A DNA stretch of 64,000 nucleotides from Pontibacter cellulosilyticus (lineage in GTDB: Bacteria; Bacteroidota; Bacteroidia; Cytophagales; Hymenobacteraceae): the NCBI RefSeq assembly GCF_014306105.1, contig NZ_JACRVF010000008.1, forward strand, positions 1-64,000, given 5' to 3'. The notes under the pieces were generated by a model. It was not told the origin of the DNA, ran no database searches, and was given only the letters and a program-made list of their open reading frames with translations. This document shows positions 8,194 to 17,825 of the stretch, one piece after another. The first letter of the stretch is position 1. Every line of letters starts with the position of its first letter. Position numbers and translations under genes: made by a program.

Positions 8194-9498
8194 TTAATAT
8201 TTATACTTCTTCCCCCATTGTGCCTGCAGTTGTTTTAGCAGGTCGCGTTCGCGGGCGTTGTTGCCGGGCTGGTAAAGAGCCGTGTTGCTTAGTTCCTGCG
8301 GCATAAACTCCTGCTGCACAAAGTTGCCTTCATAGTCGTGGGCATATTTGTAGTTGTTGCCGTAGCCGATCTCCTTCATCAGCTTAGTTGGGGCATTGCG
8401 AATGTGCAAGGGCACAGGCAAATTACCGGTTTGCTGCACCAGCTGCCTTGCCGTTTTGATTGCCTTGTAGGAGGCGTTGCTTTTAGGGGATGTAGCCAAG
8501 TATACCGTACATTGCGAAAGTATGATCTCCGCCTCCGGGTACCCAATCATTTGCACCGCCTGAAAACAGGAAGTAGCCATAAGTAAAGCGTTAGAGTTTG
8601 CCAGGCCGATATCTTCAGAAGCGGCAATAAGCAGGCGACGTGCAATAAACTTGGGATCTTCGCCGCCCTCTATCATACGTGCCAACCAATACACAGCCGC
8701 ATTGGGATCAGAGCCACGAATAGATTTGATGTAGGCCGATACAAGGTCGTAATGCATTTCACCGGACTTGTCGTACATTACGATGTTCTGCTGCGCTACC
8801 TGCTTTACCAGCTCGTTGGTTACTACAACTTCGTCGGCTTTTACTCCTTCGGCTACAATCTCGAGCAGGTTCAGGAGCTTACGCGCATCCCCACCCGAAA
8901 TCGTTAGCAGCGCTTCATATTCTTCTATGCGTACTTTGCGGTGCTGCATCCACTCATCCTGCTCCAGCGCCTTATCCACTAGTTCTATCAGTTCATCTTT
9001 GGTAAGGTGCTTCAGGATGTATACCTGGCAGCGAGACAGCAAAGCCGATATCACCTCAAAAGACGGATTCTCGGTAGTGGCACCAACCAACGTAACAATG
9101 CCTTTCTCCACGGCTCCCAGCAAGGCATCCTGCTGCGACTTGTTAAAGCGGTGAATCTCGTCGATAAACAGCACCGTACCCTGTCGCTTTTTGGCCTGGT
9201 CTATAACTTCGCGGATATCCTTTACACCGGAATTGATCGCACTCAGCGCCACAAAAGGCACCTTCATCTGGTTGGCTATGATGTTAGCCAGCGTGGTCTT
9301 TCCTACCCCCGGAGGCCCCCATAAAATCATACTTGGTATTACGCCTCCTTCAATGTAGCGGCGCAGGATACCATCTGGCCCAACCAGGTGCTTTTGTCCG
9401 TAATACTGATCTAAGTTGTGCGGCCGCATGCGTTCGGCCAAGGGTATGTTCGGATGATTCATCTGCTCTATACTTTCTCCGGATTCGGTACTTAACAA
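8194..9498 (-). CDS. rarA: Replication-associated recombination protein A (AAA+ ATPase)
   Basis: A 434-residue clamp-loader-like ATPase of the RarA/MgsA/WRNIP1 family that acts at stalled replication forks. Walker A GPPGVGKT is at 61-68, Walker B LFIDEIHRF at 110-118, sensor 1 TTENPS at 141-146 and the Arg finger SRC at 155-157. The C-terminal half carries the MgsA tetramerisation region (GSDPNAAVYWLARM, then APTKLMKEIGYG). The start at 9498 gives 12 residues more than a start at MNHPNIPLAERMRP; either could be used. Monocistronic. Confidence 0.95.
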   Translation of the reverse strand: MLSTESGESIEQMNHPNIPLAERMRPHNLDQYYGQKHLVGPDGILRRYIEGGVIPSMILWGPPGVGKTTLANIIANQMKVPFVALSAINSGVKDIREVIDQAKKRQGTVLFIDEIHRFNKSQQDALLGAVEKGIVTLVGATTENPSFEVISALLSRCQVYILKHLTKDELIELVDKALEQDEWMQHRKVRIEEYEALLTISGGDARKLLNLLEIVAEGVKADEVVVTNELVKQVAQQNIVMYDKSGEMHYDLVSAYIKSIRGSDPNAAVYWLARMIEGGEDPKFIARRLLIAASEDIGLANSNALLMATSCFQAVQMIGYPEAEIILSQCTVYLATSPKSNASYKAIKTARQLVQQTGNLPVPLHIRNAPTKLMKEIGYGNNYKYAHDYEGNFVQQEFMPQELSNTALYQPGNNARERDLLKQLQAQWGKKYKY

Positions 9499-9622
9499 AG
9501 CTACAAAATTGAGGACAAAAGACTACTCTTCTTACACCCTTTGCACCTTAGCGCACGTTGCGGTTAAAACTAAACGCTAAGAACTCAAAATGTAGTTAAG
9601 ATTTTTTATATCTAAAGGCATT

Positions 9623-10780
9623 CTATACATCCTCATGCGGCGGTTCTATTTCGTTCTGCCTTTTTAGCTGCTCATGCACTGCCTCGCTTTTTTTGCGAAG
9701 AGCAGGTACTCTCATTGGGCTTCTTTCAGGTCTTTCATCACCAAACAACACACCCCATTGCCTGAATTTTTGGCTCCGATCAAATACAATTTTAAGTATG
9801 GCAATAATCGGTAGCGACAGAAACATGCCTGCAATACCCGCAATCTCTCCGGCCACGAGCACCCCTACAATGGTTGCCATAGCGTTTATTTTTACTTTAG
9901 AACCCACAATGCGCGGCATAAGTATGTTGTTATCCAGAAACTGCGCACCTGCAATTACACCCAGAACTGTAATTATCGGCCACAGCTCAGACGACGAAGC
10001 AAGCGTTAACAGCACACCGATGATGTTACCCAACAAGGCTCCTACATAAGGTATCAGGTTTAGGAAGGCAAAAATCACCCCGATCAGCAGGGCATGTTTA
10101 ATTCCGATGATTAACAGCGTACCTCCTACCAGCACTGTCATGTAGCTTACCTGTATAAGCAGTCCGAAAAGGTAGCTTTTGATAATGATCTGCATTTCGT
10201 GCAGGGCCTCTCCCACTCTACCGTGCATCTCTTCCGGGAACCAAAGAAACACAAAGCGCAACAGCAGGTTACGGTAAAAAAGCATAAGGAAAATGTAAAT
10301 CGGCAGCAAGCCGACAAATACGAAGATGGATGTAACAGACAAGGCCGCACCACTCAGAAAACTACCTGCATAGTTCAATATGGTACTGCTGCGGGTTCGG
10401 ATAAACTCCATTTGCTCCTCCGAAGAGTATGGAGAATGCTCCTCTACCCAGGTGCTAAGCGAGTTTAAATGGCCCATCACGTTTTGCTGTATTGTAGGGA
10501 AATCGCGCACCAGGTTGCTTATTTGTGAAGAAAAGAACCAGACAACTAACCCTAATACCACAATTAGTGCCAGCAAGCTAACCGCAATGGCCAGCATCTC
10601 CGGAAACTTAAGCCGGCAGAGAAACTGGAGAAGCGGCAGCAGCATAATGCTGATGAAAAATGCCATGAATATTGGGGCCAGTATACCATTGCCCAGCACA
10701 ATTATCCATCCCAGGAAGAATAGCCCCATTACCTCTATGGCACGACGCACTGTAATAGGCAAACTGTAGAAAGAATTCAT
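9623..10780 (-). CDS. AI-2E family transporter (PerM-like permease)
   Basis: A 385-residue polytopic membrane protein with about eight hydrophobic segments and the family blocks YLFGLLIQVSY, FLNLIPYVGALLG and FLSLPIIAILKIVFD. Members are called AI-2 exporters or sodium/proton antiporters; the substrate here is unknown. I place the start at 10780 (MNSFYSLPITVRR): the open frame runs 81 codons further, but that extension is cysteine- and arginine-rich and overlaps the divergent gene, so it is not real. The C-terminus ends in a charged tail. A second AI-2E member lies at 32792-33853. Confidence 0.9.
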   Translation of the reverse strand: MNSFYSLPITVRRAIEVMGLFFLGWIIVLGNGILAPIFMAFFISIMLLPLLQFLCRLKFPEMLAIAVSLLALIVVLGLVVWFFSSQISNLVRDFPTIQQNVMGHLNSLSTWVEEHSPYSSEEQMEFIRTRSSTILNYAGSFLSGAALSVTSIFVFVGLLPIYIFLMLFYRNLLLRFVFLWFPEEMHGRVGEALHEMQIIIKSYLFGLLIQVSYMTVLVGGTLLIIGIKHALLIGVIFAFLNLIPYVGALLGNIIGVLLTLASSSELWPIITVLGVIAGAQFLDNNILMPRIVGSKVKINAMATIVGVLVAGEIAGIAGMFLSLPIIAILKIVFDRSQKFRQWGVLFGDERPERSPMRVPALRKKSEAVHEQLKRQNEIEPPHEDV

Positions 10781-10848
10781 ATATCGATTGTCTGTTTGTT
10801 TTTCAACTCTTATACGGAGCAAAGGAAATAAGCACGTACCTTTGCACC

Positions 10849-11754
10849 ATGAATAAGCAAGTACAGGTGCATGGGGCGCTGTTTTTGGTGGCATTGATCT
10901 ACGGCAGCAACTACAGCATCGCGAAAGAAGTAATGCCCACTTACGTTGGTCCGTTTGGGTTGATTGTGATTCGGGTAGTGTCGGCGGCTCTGTTTTTTGG
11001 GATCTTTTCGAGGATGGTGACAAAGGAGAAGATAGTGGGCAAGGCAGATAACCTGCGCGTTATACTTTGTGGCGTTACAGGCGTGGCCGTGAATCAACTT
11101 TGCTTTTTTGCAGGACTCAACTTAACAGCACCAATTAATGCGGCCCTGCTGATGGTAATTGTGCCGGTGGTGGTGCTTTTGTTTTCAGCTATACTTCTGA
11201 GAGAGCGGGTAAGCAAACGAAAAGTAAGCGGTATAGTGATAGCCTGCACTGGAGCCCTTTTGCTGATCTACAACTCACGCGGTGAGGCTACCACAGGCAA
11301 CATCTGGGGCGATATGCTTATCATCTTAAACGCTACCTCTTTTGGTTTATACCTGGTGCTGGTAAAGCCACTGATGCAGAAGTATAAAGCCATTACCATC
11401 GTGAGCCGCATTTTTACAGTGGGCTCTGTGCTGGTAGTACCGTTTGGCTTTAATCAGCTTCTAACTCCCGATTACAGCAGTTTTCCGACCACAATCTGGC
11501 TGGCTATACTTTTTATGGTGTTTGCCGTTACCATCATTGCCTATTTGTTAAACACCTGGGCGTTGCGTTATGCCAATCCGTCGTTGGTGGGGGCTTATAT
11601 TTACCTGCAGCCGGTTATGGCTATACTTACTGCTGTAGGCTTGGGCAAAGATGTGTTTACCTTGGAGAAGGCACTGTATGCCTTACTTATTTTTGCAGGA
11701 GTATACCTGGTGAGCCGAACCAAGCAGCGGCTGCCTGCAAAGCAGGTATCTTAA
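10849..11754 (+). CDS. EamA/DMT-family transporter
   Basis: A 301-residue protein with ten hydrophobic segments arranged as two EamA repeats, the drug/metabolite transporter layout. Motifs include GSNYSIAKEVMPTYVGPFGL near the start and YLQPVMAIL near the end. Members export amino acids, metabolites or drugs; the substrate cannot be read. Divergent from the AI-2E gene across a 68-bp intergenic space that must hold both promoters. A bidirectional terminator follows at once. Confidence 0.9.
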   Translation: MNKQVQVHGALFLVALIYGSNYSIAKEVMPTYVGPFGLIVIRVVSAALFFGIFSRMVTKEKIVGKADNLRVILCGVTGVAVNQLCFFAGLNLTAPINAALLMVIVPVVVLLFSAILLRERVSKRKVSGIVIACTGALLLIYNSRGEATTGNIWGDMLIILNATSFGLYLVLVKPLMQKYKAITIVSRIFTVGSVLVVPFGFNQLLTPDYSSFPTTIWLAILFMVFAVTIIAYLLNTWALRYANPSLVGAYIYLQPVMAILTAVGLGKDVFTLEKALYALLIFAGVYLVSRTKQRLPAKQVS

Positions 11755-11757
11755 ACA

Positions 11758-11783
11758 AAGAGCCCTGCTATAGGCAGGGCTTT
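11758..11783. terminator. Bidirectional terminator between convergent genes
   Basis: Stem AAAGAGCCCTGC / GCAGGGCTTTC around TATAG in the 48-bp space between the EamA gene (plus) and the oxidase gene (minus), with A/T-rich flanks on both sides. Confidence 0.85.
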
Positions 11784-11802
11784 CTGTTTCCATCCTAAAA
11801 TA

Positions 11803-13923
11803 TTATCTGGCAAGCACCAACCGGCTGCGATGTAATTTGTTGTTAACTTCAACTTCGCAGATATACATACCGGATTGCATGTCTTCGGCAAATATCTCAA
11901 GTTTATGACTGCCAACTGATAGCTGTTTTGACGGCACCTCCCTAACAACACGGCCACTTAAGTCGATCAGGCGAACTGCTACAGCAACTGTCTCTTTTAT
12001 ATCTAGCTGCACAGTGGCAGCAGTAGAGAACGGGTTCGGATAAACCTGGTAAGCTCCATTTTCAAAAGCAACTTCACTTGCCTTCTTAACTTGCTGGCTG
12101 TGGCTGGCTACCATATTTGCCGGCATGGCACCTACATAGTATGGCCGCATCATTTCATGGTCCTCATGCGAAAGTATATGGCAGTGCCACACATAACGCC
12201 CTGGCCTGTCAAAAGTAGCGATCAGCCTGGTAACCTCACCGGGTGCTATCGGGTAAGTGTCTTTTCTTCCCTGCTGTCCGCGCTCCGGACGTAAAGGTAC
12301 ACTTGTAAAATTAACCCCAGATAACTTACCTATTGCCTCATCTTCAGGGCTTCCATAAACAGGCACAAACTTTTGGGAGTTAATTGCCCTGAACGAAACC
12401 AGGTGCAGGTGAATAGGATGCGAGTCTGGTGTCAAGTTGTAAATTTCCCAAACTTCCGTCGCGTTTAGCGCCGGATTCTCTGTGATTGGTTCGTGCCAGT
12501 CCAGGGCACCCTCCTCAAAGGTTCCTAACATAGGCTTAAGCCTGCCATACTCATCCTCACCCTCAAATAAGATAAGCTTTCGTACCTTCAGATTCTTTGT
12601 GTTTATTTCAGTAGGCACAGGTTGTAACCCTTTAGCCAAGAGGCCTCTTACTTTTGAAAGCGAATAATTTGTGTTAAGGGATTTGGTTACTTCGAAAGCC
12701 ATGATCTGAGAAGCTCCTTCTCCTACCGGATCCCCGTCAGGGAAAGGTATGTTTGCATCGTTTGTGAAAATAATCTGTTTTCCCCACAAAGCAGGATCAG
12801 AGAAATCGATCACAATGTCTTTTCGTTCACCAGGTGCAATCAGTATCTCCGTCTGCTTAACGGGTACCTGAAGCAGGCCATTGTCTGATCCTACCTGCCA
12901 TATCTTCACTTCTTCAGTTAGTTTTAAGTTATAGAATCTGGAGTCGGAGCCATTTAGTAAACGAAAACGGTACTCTCTTGGCTCTACCTCAAGCTTAGGC
13001 CAGGCTTTGCCATTAACCAGTATGATATCACCAAAAAACTCAGGAAGTATACTTGGCTCCGGCGCATCGTCCATCTCCATGCCGTGCATTTCCCCTTCTG
13101 CCTCAGACGGATAAAACAGCTGCCCATCGGTAGTGAACATGCGGTCCTGAATAGCCAGGCCAATATCATATTCATCGGCAGGTAGTATGTTTCTTGCCTT
13201 TAGGTCTTGCTCATTATCATCCGTCAGAAGATAAAATCCAGCCAGACCGGCGTACACGTTTAAACGGGTTATGCCAAGGGCGTGATCATGGTACCATAGC
13301 GTGGCCGCTTCCTGATCATTATCATAGCGATAAGGGATGTTGGAACCTTTAACATAATGAGGACCCACTACTGCGCCGTTCGGAGTATACCATGCCTCAG
13401 GCAGGCCGTCACTAGCAGACTCAGTATGCCCTCCGTGTAAGTGGGTTACAATGGGCACTCCTAACTCGGTTTCCCAATCGTCAATATCTTCTTCGTCAAT
13501 GTAATCTCTGAGTGCCCAATGTATACTTACATCAACAGGCAGCAGGTGAGGCAGATAGGCTCCAGTACCGTTGTTACCCGTTGTTAGCTGGTTAAGCCAA
13601 TACACCTGCACCGGCACATTTTTTCTTGCAACAATAGTTGGACCTGGATATTGGCCATTATAACCCCACACTTTAGTTTTTACACCTAAGCCAAGACCAA
13701 GGTCCTGCTCAATTTGTGTAATTGAAATTTCAAGGGGATTGCCACCTGCCCGTGCATCAATAACCCCCGGACCGGGAACAGGCCTAACGAGCGGGAGCGG
13801 GTTAACAAATTTGGGAACAGCAGCCGGAGAAAGCAATTGCTGCCCGGAGAGTGGCAGATACGCTATTAAAAATATGATTAAAACTGTTACCGTACGAGGT
13901 ATCTGAAAGTATAAAAGTAACAT
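11803..13923 (-). CDS. Secreted multicopper oxidase with T9SS sorting domain
   Basis: A 706-residue copper oxidase of the bilirubin oxidase/CotA type. A hydrophobic export signal (about 10-28) is followed by three cupredoxin domains. All four copper-binding blocks are present: HLHGG (161-165), WYHDH (210-214), HPIHLH (502-507) and HCHILSHEDHEM (580-591), so T1 ligand Cys581 with axial Met591 and the T2/T3 cluster look intact. Residues 624-706 (YQVYPNPFS to the end) form a type A sorting domain of the type IX secretion system, predicting passage through the outer membrane and surface anchoring or release. Substrate unknown: phenolics, bilirubin-like compounds or metal ions are possible. Confidence 0.93.
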   Translation of the reverse strand: MLLLYFQIPRTVTVLIIFLIAYLPLSGQQLLSPAAVPKFVNPLPLVRPVPGPGVIDARAGGNPLEISITQIEQDLGLGLGVKTKVWGYNGQYPGPTIVARKNVPVQVYWLNQLTTGNNGTGAYLPHLLPVDVSIHWALRDYIDEEDIDDWETELGVPIVTHLHGGHTESASDGLPEAWYTPNGAVVGPHYVKGSNIPYRYDNDQEAATLWYHDHALGITRLNVYAGLAGFYLLTDDNEQDLKARNILPADEYDIGLAIQDRMFTTDGQLFYPSEAEGEMHGMEMDDAPEPSILPEFFGDIILVNGKAWPKLEVEPREYRFRLLNGSDSRFYNLKLTEEVKIWQVGSDNGLLQVPVKQTEILIAPGERKDIVIDFSDPALWGKQIIFTNDANIPFPDGDPVGEGASQIMAFEVTKSLNTNYSLSKVRGLLAKGLQPVPTEINTKNLKVRKLILFEGEDEYGRLKPMLGTFEEGALDWHEPITENPALNATEVWEIYNLTPDSHPIHLHLVSFRAINSQKFVPVYGSPEDEAIGKLSGVNFTSVPLRPERGQQGRKDTYPIAPGEVTRLIATFDRPGRYVWHCHILSHEDHEMMRPYYVGAMPANMVASHSQQVKKASEVAFENGAYQVYPNPFSTAATVQLDIKETVAVAVRLIDLSGRVVREVPSKQLSVGSHKLEIFAEDMQSGMYICEVEVNNKLHRSRLVLAR

Positions 13924-14193
13924 AGCATATAACAGGAGGAAAGTAAAAAACCATTTAGCAACAAGCGCTACTGAACCAGCAGTAATGGAGTGTCTTATGT
14001 TATACGCTTTTACTTATATAAAATACTATTAATTAGCTAGTTAATACCATAGATACACTTTACATCAATGGCTATTTACGTACAATTCCGAAAATCTAAA
14101 TGCTTAGTAAGTCTCAAAAGAGGATGGATTGAGGCAAAAACTATCTGCAACAAAATGGACTGCTACAACTCTATACCCAAAGCAGCCTCTTTA

Positions 14194-15240
14194 CTAAAAA
14201 GCTTTTTCCTGCTCCGCTGCCTGTAGAATATGCTCCACAATTTTTACAGCATGTATTCTGGAGTTCTCAATAAACCAAACACGTGTATCCATGCCGCCAC
14301 AAACTACGCCTGCCAGGTACATGCTGGGCATGTTGGTTTCCATGGTTTCGGGGTTATGTGTTGGGTGGCGCTTTTCGTCGAGTGAAAGCTCAATCCCTAT
14401 GCTCTTCAGGAAATCGAAGTTTGGCTGATAACCCGTCATGGCCATTACATAGTCGTTGGCTAGCGTTACTTTGCCCTGTGGTGTCAAGATATCCACTTCT
14501 GATTCGCGCACTTCTGTTAAAACAGAGCTGAAGTATGCTTTAATAGAACCTTCGTCGATGCGGTTCTGCAGGTCGGGCTTTACCCAGTATTTTATACTTT
14601 GCAGCTCCGGTTCGCGCACCACCATGGTTACTTCGGCTCCTCTGCGCCATGTTTCCAAGGCTACGTCGGCCGCCGAATTGTTAGCTCCCACTACTACTAT
14701 CTTTTGCTTGTAGTAAAAGTGCGGGTCGTAGTAGTAGTGTTTTACCTTTGGCAGATCCTCGCCGGGTATGTTCAGCAGGTTTGGGATGTCGTAGAAGCCG
14801 GTAGCGATGATAATGTGCTTTGCTTTATACTTGCCTTTGCTGGTGCTTACCAAGTATACTTCATCTGTACCGGGCTTTATACTTTGCACCTCCTCAAACA
14901 GCCGTAAATTTAGATCACTAACGTCGGCTACTCTACGATAATACTCCAGCGCCTCCATGCGGTTTGGTTTTGGATGGATAGAGGGAAAAGGATAGCCCCC
15001 GATCTCCAGCCTGTCGGCAGTAGAAAAGAAGGTCATGTGCAGGGGATAGTTGAACAGGGAATTAACCAGGCACCCTTTCTCAATGATTGTGTAGCTCAGG
15101 TTTGCTTTTTTTGCCTCAATACCACAGGCTAAGCCTATGGGCCCTCCTCCTACTATCAATACGTCCAGTAGCTCTTCCAAATCTCCTGTTACTTTAGATC
15201 TTATACTTTGTGTTCCTGCCGGTTCTTTTACTGAGCACAA
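14194..15240 (-). CDS. ypdA: YpdA-family bacillithiol disulfide reductase
   Basis: A 348-residue FAD/NAD(P)H oxidoreductase with N-terminal GGGPIGL (31-37) and a second nucleotide-binding block VVVGANNSAADVALE. The lack of a CxxC redox pair and the block NYPLHMTFFSTADRLEIGG point to YpdA rather than thioredoxin reductase. YpdA keeps bacillithiol reduced, and Bacteroidota make bacillithiol. It follows the efflux gene by 21 bases on the same strand, so the two form an operon, probably under the 18-bp motif at 16659. The start may be later than 15240 because the first 25 residues are poorly structured. Confidence 0.87.
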   Translation of the reverse strand: MCSVKEPAGTQSIRSKVTGDLEELLDVLIVGGGPIGLACGIEAKKANLSYTIIEKGCLVNSLFNYPLHMTFFSTADRLEIGGYPFPSIHPKPNRMEALEYYRRVADVSDLNLRLFEEVQSIKPGTDEVYLVSTSKGKYKAKHIIIATGFYDIPNLLNIPGEDLPKVKHYYYDPHFYYKQKIVVVGANNSAADVALETWRRGAEVTMVVREPELQSIKYWVKPDLQNRIDEGSIKAYFSSVLTEVRESEVDILTPQGKVTLANDYVMAMTGYQPNFDFLKSIGIELSLDEKRHPTHNPETMETNMPSMYLAGVVCGGMDTRVWFIENSRIHAVKIVEHILQAAEQEKAF

Positions 15241-15261
15241 TGTTTGCCCCCAAGATTGATT

Positions 15262-16479
15262 CTACACCTTGTCCTGGGCAGTGATCATAAGGGTGCGCTC
15301 GCTGTACCTCTTAAAGCCTACTAACAGGCTTAAGCTGATAATTGTTGTTCCTGCCATTACACCCATCATAGGCATAGCTGTTCCGTTATGAAATGTACTT
15401 ATTACAGCAGAGGCAATAGCACCTACTGCCATTTGCGCGCTGCCCATTAAAGCAGAGGCACTGCCTGCGTTTCGTGCAAAAGGCGCCAGAGCCAGCGCAG
15501 AAGCATTGGGAGACAACACGCCTAGGCAGAACAGGTAGCTAAAGATAAGTATGAGCGAGACCGATGCACTTAAAAAACCAGCGTAGTTACCGAACAGCAA
15601 CAGCATGCCTGCCACAAACTGCACTGCTCCGGCTCCTAAGGTAATCTGCGCCGAGGTTCTTTTACGCAGCATCAGGTTGTTAAACTGGCTACCTGCAATA
15701 AAGCCGAAGGCATTCATACCAAACACCCAGCCGTAGTGCGTCTCGGATAGTCCGAAAATCTCCATGAACACAAAAGGCGACCCTGTAATATAGGCAAACA
15801 AACCTGCCTGCGCCGTGCTGGCTGCAAAAGCATACGTAAGAAAAACAGGGCTTCTAAGCACACCTAAAAACTCTCCGAGCACACGCTTCGGTTTTAGCGA
15901 CATGCTTGGGTCTGCACCTCTGCTTTCAGGCAACAGGAATATGATCAGGAGCATCACCGCAAGGCCTATGGCCGACAGTACAGCAAAGATATACCGCCAG
16001 CCTAAGTGTGCCGTAACAAAACCACCCACTGTAGGGGCAATGATAGGGGCCACCCCCATCACCAGCATCAGCATTGAAAACACCTTTGGGATATCCTTTA
16101 CCGGGAATACATCGCGCACCACGGCACGGCTGGCCACCATCCCTACACAACCGCCTAAAGCAAGCAACAGGCGCAATGCTATCAGCCACTCTACGGTTGG
16201 TACAAAGGCACAACCAATAGCGGCAAGTATAAATAGGCTCAGGCCAATCAGCAATGGCTTTTTGCGCCCAAACCGGTCTACCAGTGGCCCATAAATCAAT
16301 TGCCCTACCGAAATACCGATAAAGTAACTCGTAAGCGACAATGCCACGTGCGAGATGTCGGTTCGCAGGTCTTTGGCAATGGCCGGAAAGCCCGGCAGGT
16401 ACATATCAATGGCAAAAGGACCCAGGGCAGCCAGTGCGCCTAGTATAAGTATGATTACGTTTTGTTGTTTTTTATCCAT
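15262..16479 (-). CDS. Bcr/CflA-family multidrug efflux MFS transporter
   Basis: A 405-residue protein with twelve hydrophobic segments. The N-terminus GPFAIDMYLPGFPAI and MFS motif A (GPLVDRFGRKKPLL) identify the Bcr/CflA drug:proton antiporter family, which expels bicyclomycin, sulfonamides, chloramphenicol or cysteine. First gene of a two-gene operon with ypdA, a pairing that fits thiol or electrophile stress. The intergenic region upstream, about 180 bp from the start, holds a motif shared with the nitroreductase-pirin operon. Intact. Confidence 0.92.
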   Translation of the reverse strand: MDKKQQNVIILILGALAALGPFAIDMYLPGFPAIAKDLRTDISHVALSLTSYFIGISVGQLIYGPLVDRFGRKKPLLIGLSLFILAAIGCAFVPTVEWLIALRLLLALGGCVGMVASRAVVRDVFPVKDIPKVFSMLMLVMGVAPIIAPTVGGFVTAHLGWRYIFAVLSAIGLAVMLLIIFLLPESRGADPSMSLKPKRVLGEFLGVLRSPVFLTYAFAASTAQAGLFAYITGSPFVFMEIFGLSETHYGWVFGMNAFGFIAGSQFNNLMLRKRTSAQITLGAGAVQFVAGMLLLFGNYAGFLSASVSLILIFSYLFCLGVLSPNASALALAPFARNAGSASALMGSAQMAVGAIASAVISTFHNGTAMPMMGVMAGTTIISLSLLVGFKRYSERTLMITAQDKV

Positions 16480-16658
16480 TATGGCTTAGCCCTATTACGG
16501 CTATAAAAAAGAAAGCAGACCAAAGTAGGACTCAGGCCTGCCACCTATATTTTGCGCTATCTGATAGCTTGTTGTAAAGCGCTTTTCACTACTATACTTC
16601 TAAATCTATCCTGCGTTTACTTCTCCTGCAACTGTTACGTTCCGACCGCAAAGATAAT

Positions 16659-16676
16659 AATGTATGTACATTAAAT
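16659..16676. promoter_or_regulatory. Shared 18-bp motif upstream of the MFS-ypdA operon
   Basis: AATGTATGTACATTAAAT on the plus strand. The same 18 bases occur, on the other strand, at 45197-45214 just upstream of the nitroreductase-pirin operon. It is partly palindromic (AATGTA/TGTACATT), as expected for a dimeric regulator. The regulator is not in this window. Confidence 0.55.
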
Positions 16677-16728
16677 GTTCAACTATCTATTTATTAATAG
16701 TTGGATGACCTGGTAAAGTTTAATTGGG

Positions 16729-17250
16729 CTATAGAGGAAGCTTCATGACGTACATGCCGCGGTACTCTTCTTTCATTTGTTCGAAATCCAGGTTATAAGT
16801 GCCGCATTTCTCAAAGCCATTCTGCTCATAGAAGTTCACTGACCTGCTGCTGTCCATAGCTTTTAGCCAGATAACTTTTTTGCCCATCTCCTGTGCAACC
16901 TGTTTTGTAAAGTTTACTGCCGCCCTGCCAATGCCTTTACCAGATGCTGATTTGGTGAGGTAAATGCGCTCCAGTTCCATTGCCTCCTCCGCACTGTAGC
17001 CTTCTATTTCTTTGCTGATGTTAAACTTTAAAAAGCCAACCAGCTCTTCCTCCGCATAAATAAGAAAAAAAGCGGCGTTAGCGTCTTCCAACTCTTTTTT
17101 GAGGGCATCCTCGCTAAAGCAGCGGTTCAGGTACCACATGCCACCGTCGTGCCATAAGTATAAATAATGGTCGCCGTAGGAGTTAATGGCGATATCCTGT
17201 AAAGTATAAATATCTGCTGTAGTGCAGGGTGTGATTTTTATGCTTGGCAT
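16729..17250 (-). CDS. GNAT family N-acetyltransferase
   Basis: A 173-residue single-domain acetyltransferase. The acetyl-CoA pyrophosphate loop is SASGKGIGRAAV near residues 100-111, preceded by the beta-4 strand LERIYLT and followed by VIWLKAMDSSRSVNFYEQNGFEKCG, a full GNAT motif B. Substrate unknown; small amines, ribosomal proteins or antibiotics are all possible. It lies between two intergenic spaces and is probably monocistronic. Confidence 0.88.
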   Translation of the reverse strand: MPSIKITPCTTADIYTLQDIAINSYGDHYLYLWHDGGMWYLNRCFSEDALKKELEDANAAFFLIYAEEELVGFLKFNISKEIEGYSAEEAMELERIYLTKSASGKGIGRAAVNFTKQVAQEMGKKVIWLKAMDSSRSVNFYEQNGFEKCGTYNLDFEQMKEEYRGMYVMKLPL

Positions 17251-17543
17251 GTGCTGTAAGTATTCTTCTGAATTATGAACAGGCTTTCCATTAATTAGCT
17301 TTAAAGAGCTAAAATTTGCGGAAAAGTTTGAGACTGCAAGTTAGGCAATTACTTTAACTGATGCTGATGCTTAAGATTGCACTGTTTTAGAGTACTTTTC
17401 TACATATTTATTGTATTAGGGAGGCAAACACTTAAGCTTAAACACAAACTTATACTGCAGCATGACTACGCAAAATATATACCCCAACAACCTAAACTAC
17501 AGTTATTTACAATCGTATTACATATATTAACTTCTGTACAACT

Positions 17544-17819
17544 ATGAGAAATTTAAGAGCATCTATATTTATGTTATTGACTGTGTTTCTACTAGGTAGT
17601 TGCACAGGAGAAGGCTGGAGCCGCAAAGCAAAAGGCGCTGCTATTGGCGGGGCAACAGGCGCTGCCGTTGGTGGTGCAGTGGGTGGCACCGAAGGCGCCG
17701 TGGTAGGTGCGGCGGCAGGTACCGTAGCCGGTGGTGCCATTGGCCGCAAAAAAGACAAGAAGAAAGATAAAAAACGTTACGACAGATACAAAAACAAAGA
17801 ACAGAACGATAACAGGTAA
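17544..17819 (+). CDS. Small glycine-zipper lipoprotein
   Basis: A 91-residue protein with a lipoprotein signal ending LLGSCTGE (lipid-carrying Cys near residue 20). A Gly/Ala-rich stretch (about 29-66) has the small-xxx-small spacing of glycine-zipper membrane helices (YMGG/OmpA-like family), and the C-terminal 25 residues are very rich in Lys, Asp and Arg. Glycine-zipper proteins insert in or oligomerise on membranes; the role is unknown. A strong terminator follows at 17826. The basic tail could bind peptidoglycan or lipopolysaccharide, but that is speculation. Confidence 0.75.
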   Translation: MRNLRASIFMLLTVFLLGSCTGEGWSRKAKGAAIGGATGAAVGGAVGGTEGAVVGAAAGTVAGGAIGRKKDKKKDKKRYDRYKNKEQNDNR

Positions 17820-17825
17820 TCTTAG

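Noticed and set aside
10781..11023. 81-residue N-terminal extension of the AI-2E transporter frame
   Set aside because: Composition is unlike protein (Cys/Arg/Ser-rich) and it overlaps the divergent EamA gene; the family start fits MNSFYSLPITVRR at 10780.
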